Shown here: piece after piece, positions 57,285-64,000 of the stretch | Layout: every line of letters starts with the position of its first letter | Position numbering within the stretch: position 1 is the first letter of the stretch | Source of the DNA: Epiperipatus broadwayi | Taxonomy: Eukaryota > Onychophora > Udeonychophora > Euonychophora > Peripatidae | DNA length: 64,000 nucleotides | Assembly: GCA_028023455.1 (NCBI GenBank) | Contig: JAQFVV010000027.1 | Span: forward strand, 5,889,845-5,953,844 | Direction of reading: 5' to 3' | The notes under the pieces: generated by a model | Told to the model about the DNA's origin: nothing | The model's input: the letters and a program-made list of their open reading frames with translations, nothing else | Databases searched by the model: none | Program-made: the position numbers and the translations under genes

Positions 57285-58080
57285 CGATATAGTAGTGCCA
57301 TAATAATAAATGGATGCCAGAAAGCTTTGCATAAAATCCCTATACTTATAATATGCTTTAAATGTATATTGGTGAAGTTAATAAAATTTTCACAAATAAC
57401 AATGTTTAGCTTGGTGCTTTTGGGGTATATTTACTCCATATTCATAGCCATTATTCTAGTTCTTACTCATCTAATATCCCCAGACTAGTTTCTAGCTTGC
57501 AGCTTTCATCAGTGAGGAGCCTTGGATCTGAGAGCACTGCACAAGTAAGTGGCACTACTGTATGGAGAGTTTTGCCTGTTTTAATAATAGTTATGAGCAG
57601 GCATAAGAAATGGTGATCATGTGATGTTCAGTGGTTTAATACCAATCCTGCCTAATAAGATAGTGGTGGCTATGGTTATTACAGAACTAAAGACATCAAA
57701 ATGTATGGGCACTGAACTGAGTTCAAACTAATGACTATATAAGCTGATGAGCTTGCATTGGAAAATATTATTGTATTTTCATTTTTAGACTCATAGTTTT
57801 GTAGTTAAGTAGAGATAAAAGGTGGTTGCTGAAGGGTTGCATTATATCCTAAGATCTAGGTGCAGTGCTGTCAGATCCAAGTCTCCTCACTGATGAAAGC
57901 CATAAGCTAGAAACTAGTCTGAGGATATTGGATGAAAAGGCACTAGATAGGGATTTTATGCACAAAGCTTCTGGCATCAATTGTTTATTCTGGTTTGCCT
58001 CGAGTGGCACAACTGTATGGAGAGTTTTTCCTGTTTTAATAACAATTATGAGCAAGCGTAAGAAATGATCATGTGATGTT
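57285..58080. repeat. Foldback family A, broken plus copy and full minus copy
   Basis: Plus pieces at 57290-57345 and 57468-57545; from 57545 a minus copy through GAAACTAGTCTGAGGATATT to GATCATGTGATG at about 58075. The plus piece is interrupted by about 120 bases at 57346-57467. Frames at 57849-58068 belong to the repeat. Confidence 0.8.
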
Positions 58081-58134
58081 TCAATTTCTTTTGGCAGTCA
58101 AAACTACCACTGATTTCGAAATTATCGCACTGTG

Positions 58135-58235
58135 TCCCAGTGGAAATATGACTGGTTCTCTCTTGAAGGTGCTTGCAGCGCCATCTCTGAATCAAAGCAT
58201 GTGTTAAGTGGTGAGATAGTTTAGCTATTTACGAG
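58135..58235 (+). repeat. Repeat family B end
   Basis: Has GCTTGCAGCGCCATCTCTGA and GTTAAGTGGTGAGATAG; only the left end of the family. Confidence 0.55.
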
Positions 58236-59050
58236 TTATAGCAAGCTGAAGTTATATCAAATCAGAAGAAATAAAATCGCAGACAGAAATTTAGAATGGA
58301 TATGGAAATGTAACCAGAAAAGATAAAGCAGAAGGAAAGAGATATGACAGAGAGAAATTCCAAAATATTTAAACCAAAATAATATATTAATTTTGGCGAT
58401 ACCAACAACTTGGACCAGAACACTCTTGCATTAGAAACAAAAAAAGTCAAAACACAGTACGAAAGATGAAAAGAAAGTAGCTGAAATCTAAGATAAGTCT
58501 AAATTGAAGCTTAATATCACTGGAAGAATGAAATCAAAATTTGTTTGTACTGCACAAACAAATATGGAGTAGAGGACCCCATTCAGTACATTCGCATGGT
58601 TCAAATCTGACGTAGCCACCAAATTGTGACTTTCCGCTCCTGTAAAGTATGGCTGTCCATGAACAATTTTGCCCACACCCTATGGAACTTACATCTCCTT
58701 CAGAAGCCCCTAGCCCAGAGAAGAATGAAGCCTTCGGGAAATAAAATCATTTATATTTATCTATTTTTTTTGTTTGTTTCTTATTAATAATTTTTTTAAA
58801 ATTCTATTTATTCTTTGCTATTGTCGAATTAACCAATTAATTATGTAATCTTTTTGTATATATTTTATTAGTAATTTTCGTTAATTGTGTGTGATTCATT
58901 GGAGTATTTAAATCGCAAATGTAAATTTTAATATTTCACAAATAACTTAACCCAGGGACATTTATGGGAAGTAGATTTACTCTTAAAGATATATATATAT
59001 GCGATTGGTAGGCATTAGCTTATTCGCTTAATTTAGTCTTGTTTTATTAA
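58236..59050. other. Unrecognised sequence
   Basis: 58550-58740 is less AT-rich (TGACTTTCCGCTCCTGTAAA; CCTTCAGAAGCCCCTAGCCC) with a 62-codon minus frame (58488-58676) that I do not recognise. No second copy in the window. Confidence 0.3.
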
Positions 59051-59430
59051 ACACCTATCCGCTACAGGCAAGATCAGAGTATAATTAATACATTTTTCTT
59101 TCTTTAAGAATATATCTTCATTAGAAAGGTAATCCAGCCTACTATCCCATATAATATAATGGCCATTGAGTGCGTGCATTTCATTCATAAATACCTTTTT
59201 TTTAACTGTTTAATTCGCCAAGTGCAGGATTCATTAAAGTATAATTTGCTGCGAATTCGTTTCCACTCATATAAATTTATTCTATCCGCCAAGTGCAGGA
59301 TCATTTTAGCATGAATAAAAATAAATAAGTAAAACAGTTCCCTACCTTTTATTATCCGCTACGTGCAGGATCTATTAAGGAACTTTTAATGATCAAATAA
59401 ATAAATAAGTAAAGCAGTTCCCTATTTTCT
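59051..59430 (+). repeat. Spaced repeats of CCGCCAAGTGCAGGAT
   Basis: The motif (A)TCCGC.A.GTGCAGGAT occurs at about 59053 (diverged), 59213, 59284 and 59354, the last three spaced about 71 bases. Between them ATAAATAAGTAAA.CAGTTCC is repeated twice. Non-coding degenerate tandem array. Confidence 0.65.
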
Positions 59431-59600
59431 GTTAACAGTGAAGAAGATAATCCACAGTGGTACAGAACACATTGTCATATTTCACTTTATAATTTGTGAT
59501 TCACACATGCCCATGGTCTAAAATTTTTGTGGTAAATAGCTAAAGTAAACGGTTATATAATATATATTTTGATTTAGAGAGGGCACTGTAGACAGCTTGG
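59431..59600 (+). repeat. Repeat family B right end
   Basis: TTGTGGTAAATAGCTAAAGT and GATTTAGAGAGGGCACTGTA match the right part of family B. Confidence 0.55.
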
Positions 59601-59879
59601 GAAAAAAACTTTCTATGTTGCCCAGTTATACCTATTTTCTTTTTTTAATTAAATTACAATCTAATGTTACCCTTCTGTTTGTGCATCTTCCATCTATTAA
59701 TAGAAGGCCTATTATGTTCTTTGTTTTCTACTGCTCAAATTCACAAATTTATTTTGCTGGTATACTGTGTTGTGTATCATCTCATCATGTTTTAAAGCAA
59801 ATTCTAAATGTCTTTCAAACTACATTCATTTCTATTTTCAAAACTGTATTTTCTCATAACTTATTCCCTTTATGATAAC

Positions 59880-59952
59880 CATACATTTGGAAATCATTAT
59901 CTATGTTGTTTATAATCTCCACATGGAAATCAGACATCATCTTGACGAATTC
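59880..59952 (-). CDS. Candidate penultimate exon of the OXNAD1-like gene
   Basis: On the minus strand, TTTTTAATCAG precedes a frame of 24 codons plus one base that would join the last exon in the right phase (G + TT, Val). Residues include EFVKMMSDFHVEIINNID, a plausible helix followed by a strand, as expected just before GRL in the NAD-binding domain. The donor would be G|GTTATC, which is weak, and residue identity to the family is low. An unproven suggestion. Confidence 0.3.
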
Positions 59953-60197
59953 CTGATTAAAAACATAAAATTATAAAATTTTCTTTTACATACAACTAAC
60001 ATCATTCAAATCATCATTAAGCACTTTTTTCCCAATTCAGTCATTTAATTAATTCCCATGGCAGCAAATTGAATAATGAAATATTACATAGTTCTAAGCC
60101 TGAAAGCATTCCCTATTTTCTGAATTTTTTAAGAGACTCACCATGCATGACAGTCTATGCACAAAAACTTCAGACTTCATTGAAATAGAAGCTAAAT
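59953..60197. other. AT-rich, nothing recognised
   Basis: Background sequence of the presumed intron. Confidence 0.35.
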
Positions 60198-60416
60198 ACA
60201 ATTTATCCAAACCGCTTCAAACACTTTTTAGCAAAACTCTTTATTTACATTTCGACTGACCTGCAGTCTTCTTCAGAGCAAGTTTACTTTGATCTTTTAA
60301 AAAAACGTTTTTTTAAAAGATCAAAATAAACTTCCTCTGAAGACTGCAGGTCAGTCGAAACGTAAATAAAGAGTTTTGCTAAAAAGTGTTTGAAGCAGTT
60401 TGGATAAATTCTATTT
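60198..60416. mobile_element. Near-perfect 219-bp hairpin with hammerhead-like core
   Basis: Arms of about 108 bases centred near 60306. TTATCCAAACCGCTTCAAAC at the left is mirrored by GTTTGAAGCAGTTTGGATAA. Toward the centre of the right arm: CTCTGAAGACTGCAGGTCAG followed by TCGAAACG. Same motif family as 1691-2170 and 33270-33400. Confidence 0.85.
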
Positions 60417-61489
60417 ATAGGATATTACGGCAAAAATAAAGAAAAGCATGATTTTGGTAATATTTATGAAGAAATAGAAGCTATTTAAACTACACATCAC
60501 ACAAATAAAATGATACAAATTTACACATATGGAGGAAGGAAAAATGTAAAATTTCACTTGTGGAATATAAAATGCTTAAAAGAAAATAGGATAAGTTATA
60601 ATAGGAGAACTATTAAAGTTAGAGAAATAAAAGAGACAATGACTTTTTTCTTTAGACTTTTAAGATAGGAATAAGAATGAAATTTAATTAAAAAGCTTTT
60701 ATTACAGAATAAAAGAAAAAATAAATTTGTCAAAGTTGGCAGAAAGACTTGGTAATAGTAATTTGGAAGATAGTAATGGATAGAAAGAAATGGTTAACAA
60801 AAAAGTTTTAGAGAAAGAAGAATTTGTCTAACAGAATTTCTAAACATATGGCCTTTTAAGTCTAGAAACGTCTTATTTCATGTAAGAAGAAGCTGGTATT
60901 ATATTTTATCAATTAAAATATTGCTCCACTTATCACAAATCATCCCTTTCTATAAAAATGTAAATCATTACTGTTAAAATTAACACTGCCACATGGCTAA
61001 TCAGCAATGCATACTAGTCGTAGAAAAAAATTTCCAAATGGAAAATGGTGACTATCTAAATTCCTTTCAGATGCTGAATAGCATATACTGAAACTTCATT
61101 ATTTAATAAATAACTTCCTATCCCAAATCTCAAAGGGCTTAGAATTAGGTAAAAAATTAAATCTTTGAGACTAATAGCTAAGGTTTGAAGTCAAACTGCT
61201 TAAGCATCAATTAATTTCCAGGCTATACATTACTGATTAAAAAAAATGGGTTGGTAAGTGATCAGAAATAATGGGGTTAATTAATGAACTCGAAACCACT
61301 ATGTGCTTTTGGCACCATGATGATTTTAAATTCCAATGCAATGTGATTAATATGAGTCATCATTCTTCATTGTAAAAAGAACTTACTTCCTGTTATAAGC
61401 AGAATAAATATCTTTTTTGCATAGCTTTTATTATTATCCTTCCTACTTTTTCTGGAAGAATATGATATTGTATAGCATATAATTATGGA
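60417..61489. other. Nothing recognised
   Basis: AT-rich presumed intron. No frame above background and no related repeat. Confidence 0.4.
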
Positions 61490-62030
61490 TGAAATTAATC
61501 ATAGAAATAAACTTGGTTGGAGTGCTTTTGGTAGAAATAACTTGATACTAAAAGGAAATATGCCTATGTGTTTGAAAAGGACGGTTTTTAATAAATGTGT
61601 TTTGTCAGTTCTTACTTACAGATCTGAGACTTGGATGGTTAATAAAAGAGCAATACAGTGACTTCAGACCACTCAAAGAAGTATGAAGAGATGCATGTTG
61701 GGAGTAACAAGAAGAGATCGAAAATGCAATGGGTAAGAAAACAAACAGGTGCTACTGACCTTATTGAAAAAATTAAAAGACTGAAGTGGAGTTGGGCTGG
61801 ACATATGTTAGAAGAGATGATAATAGATGGACAATTGAAATTTTAAACTGGATTCTAAGAGATTGTAAAAGACCCAGAAAGAGACCACATGTGAGATGGA
61901 TGGATGAAATAAGAAAATGTGCAGGGGTGATGTGGAGAAGAGAAGCTAAAGATGGGAGAAGATGGATTGAACTTGGAGAGACCTTTATCCTGCAGTGGAT
62001 TAATAATAGTTGTTGATGATGATGATAGCA
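61490..62030 (+). pseudogene. RTE-like LINE, C-terminal end of ORF2 with simple tail
   Basis: Best preserved LINE 3' end in the window. In order: NHRNKLGWSAFGRNN, CLKRTVFNKCVLSVLTY with RSETW (the usual VLPVLTYGSETW block, Gly changed), LQTTQRSMKRCMLGVTRRDR, KQTGATDLIEKIKRLKWSWA with GHM, then RRDDNRWTIEILNWILRDC, RPRKRPHVRWMDEIRK and WIELGETFILQWI. The order is that of RTE/BovB-type and related LINEs. There is a stop at about 61659, frameshifts near 61725 and 61815, and the end TTGATGATGATGAT, a simple-repeat tail. Inactive. Relatives are at 23490 and 24515. Confidence 0.85.
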
Positions 62031-62354
62031 TATAATATACATAACCCATACTCAATCAAAAGACTAGCTCTGAATATTCAATATCCTGACGATTATGATA
62101 CTCCTTTCCAATTCAAAAGTTGATAATTAATTTTCAAAATAAGTTGTTTCTTTATCGGCCAGTGATGGGAAAAAAAAAATCTTCAGCAATTTTTAGTTTG
62201 GGTGGATATCAATTTGAGAATGCAAATCAGGTTTAAATATCCTGGTAGTTTTATAAGTAGAAATGTGGACTTAGGTGCTGAGTTGAAGCATAGATTTCAT
62301 CATAAGGGTATAAATATCACAAATTAGTTGAATATGGAGCTTAATGTATGGAAA
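62031..62354. other. Nothing recognised
   Basis: AT-rich sequence between the LINE and the SINE pair. Confidence 0.35.
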
Positions 62355-62620
62355 TACGACATACATGGTTTAGCATTCTGGTCGAGCATCAGACTCTGGG
62401 TCTCTGGTTGGATTCCATTTCTGGCACTTCCAGTGCTTGAACTTCTTATGAACTCCCAAGAAATAAAAATCATTTGATTTCTTTTTGCTGAATATGGTTT
62501 AGTGCAATAGTAAAAGATCAGATTCTGGAGGATAAGATTCTCGAATTAATTCCAGTTCTGGCATTTCCAGCACTCGGACTTCTTATGAATTCATTGACAA
62601 TAAAACCACTTGGATTATTT
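62355..62620 (+). repeat. SINE family F, two units in tandem
   Basis: Units at about 62355-62485 and 62495-62620. Each has a tRNA-like head (GGTTTAGCATTCTGGTCGAG; GGTTTAGTGCAATAGTAAAA), then GATTCCATTTCTGGCACTTC or ATTCCAGTTCTGGCATTTCC, and CTTCTTATGAACTCCCAAGA with AATAAAA and TTTGATTT. About 75 percent alike. Confidence 0.7.
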
Positions 62621-62934
62621 TTATTGTATGGAAATGAAAGTTGAATATCCTACCACATAACAAAAAGACACTAGAAAAATAACATTTCAGGATATTCTAT
62701 AAAATTTTAAAACTACAATGGGAAGATCATAAGACCAATTAAATGTTTTTCAACTTGCTGGATGTGATATTGTAGAATCTACTATTACAAAATCACATCT
62801 TCATTGGAGTGGGCATGTGAAAGAATGAATCACTTCCTTGCAAAAGTTTTTTATAGTGAACTTGAGTATAATTTTCATGGGAGAAACAGATCCTGTTTAT
62901 GTCATAAAAGTTATCTTATTAAAACAGAAAAAAC
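62621..62934. other. Nothing recognised
   Basis: AT-rich sequence; frames that begin here run into family A and are not supported. Confidence 0.35.
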
Positions 62935-63600
62935 TCTATACGTATTGCCACTCAGGGCAAGACAGAGGAATCAATGGATGCCAGAAGGCTTGTGCACAAA
63001 ATCCCCATCTAGTGCCTACTCATCCAATATCCCCAGACTAGTTTCTGGCTTGTGGCCTTCATCAGTGAGGAGCCTTGAATATGAGAGCACTGCACCTAGA
63101 TCTTAGGATCTAATGCAACTCCAGCAGCCGCCTTTTATCTCTATTTAACTACAAAACTATGAGTCTTAAATTGAAAACACTGTAATATTTTCAATCCAAG
63201 TTCTTTAGCTTATATAGTCATATATGTCTGAACTCAAGTCAGTACCTATACATTTTGGTGACTTTGGTTCTTTAATAAGCCAATAAACATCACATGATTA
63301 CATTTCCTATGCTTGCTTATAACTGTTATCAAAACAGGCAAAACTCTCTATACGTATTGCGACTCGGTGCAAGACAGATCCAAGGCTCCTCACTGACGAA
63401 GGCCACAAGCCAGAAACTAGTCTGAGGATATTGGATGACTATATACTAGATGGAGATTTTATTCACAAGCCTTCTGGCATCCATTGATTACTCTGTCTTG
63501 CATTGAGTGGCAATATGTACAGAGAGTTTTGCCTGTTTTAATAACAGTTATAAGCAAGCACAGAAAATGGTGATCATGTGATGTTTATTGGCTTAAAAGT
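62935..63600. repeat. Foldback family A, plus copy joined to a minus part
   Basis: Plus copy 62935-63375 is one of the fullest in the window (CAATGGATGCCAGAAGGC through CACATGATTACATTTCC to CAGGCAAAACTCTCTATACG). A minus part 63376-63600 follows (CCAAGGCTCCTCACTGACGA to GATCATGTGATG). The terminal block CAAAACTCTCTATAC is present at 63338 and its inverse near 63518. Confidence 0.85.
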
Positions 63601-64000
63601 TATCTTAAAGACACTTTAAAGAAATGCAATTTTGATTGTTTTCAAGGGGATGATGTAATTGAGGATGGAATAAAATGTAGAATTATAATTACACATGAGT
63701 TCGAAGTCTTTTAGGAAGAAAAGTATGCTGCAGAAGAAGTTAGAAGATATTGCAAAATATCAAATACTCAGAATAACAGACTAACATATTGTTGCTTTAT
63801 CCAATGATGGCAAAATTGATTTTTTTCATTTTTTTTCTTTCTTATTTTGAAGATGGAATGGCGAGCGACTGCCAATGATGATATAAAAATATTAATCACT
63901 TTAATAAAATTAATTAAAAGTTAATCAAGTTTTAAAAAAATTGGAAATATATTAATCTATCTAACAAATAAAAAATGTTTCGTTGTGTATTATGATACTA
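63601..64000. other. Nothing recognised at the window end
   Basis: AT-rich. GAAGATGGAATGGCGAGCGA near 63850 is less AT-rich but gives no supported frame. Confidence 0.35.

Noticed and set aside
1-64000. CRISPR arrays, operons, phage or bacterial mobile systems
   Set aside because: No regularly spaced short repeats with unique spacers and no prokaryotic-type coding density; spliced genes, SINEs and LINEs show a eukaryotic chromosome.

Overview
The window looks like a piece of a compact-exon, repeat-rich animal nuclear genome, probably an invertebrate. It is strongly AT-rich, has tiny exons in long introns with GT..AG junctions, and carries decayed non-LTR retrotransposons, a Penelope-like element, a Ty3/gypsy-like LTR element, tRNA-derived SINEs and many foldback repeats. 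I see no bacterial features, operons, CRISPR arrays, rRNA or intact tRNA genes. I cannot name the species.

Two host genes can be supported. (1) A plus-strand LRRC46-like leucine-rich-repeat gene runs from before base 894 to the stop at 44430-44432. Five exons (894-1002, 8995-9151, 29562-29631, 34371-34504, 44242-44432) join in phase and give 219 visible residues; the first exon(s) lie upstream or were not recognised. (2) The last exon of an OXNAD1-like oxidoreductase lies on the minus strand at 55627-55793, with a weaker candidate for the exon before it at 59880-59952. The two genes converge tail to tail across about 11 kb of repeats.

Layout. 1-8994: 5' region and intron 1, with foldback family A, a 480-bp hairpin inserted in it, and a complete but pol-less LTR retrotransposon with target duplications at 3951-7376. 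9152-29561: intron 2, with a tandem duplication of the exon 2 end, LINE remnants, a SINE dimer, hairpin MITEs and possible LTR-like islands. 29632-34370: intron 3, with a dead tandem copy of exon 3. 34505-44241: intron 4, with a GGGA tract, family A/B repeats, a LINE with a YADD motif and a GIY-YIG Penelope fragment. 44433-55626: intergenic repeats, a 146-bp minisatellite and a nested inverted repeat of about 5 kb. 55794-64000: OXNAD1-like intron or upstream DNA with more repeats.

I found no new multi-gene system. The most interesting items are the gag plus coiled-coil LTR element without pol, the 5-kb inverted repeat, the two local exon duplications in one gene, a perfect 27-bp hairpin near exon 3, and recurring motifs resembling the hammerhead ribozyme core. 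Repeat family names (A, B, C, E, F; LINE-A, LINE-B) are my own labels from matches within this window. All similarity statements come from reading by eye.
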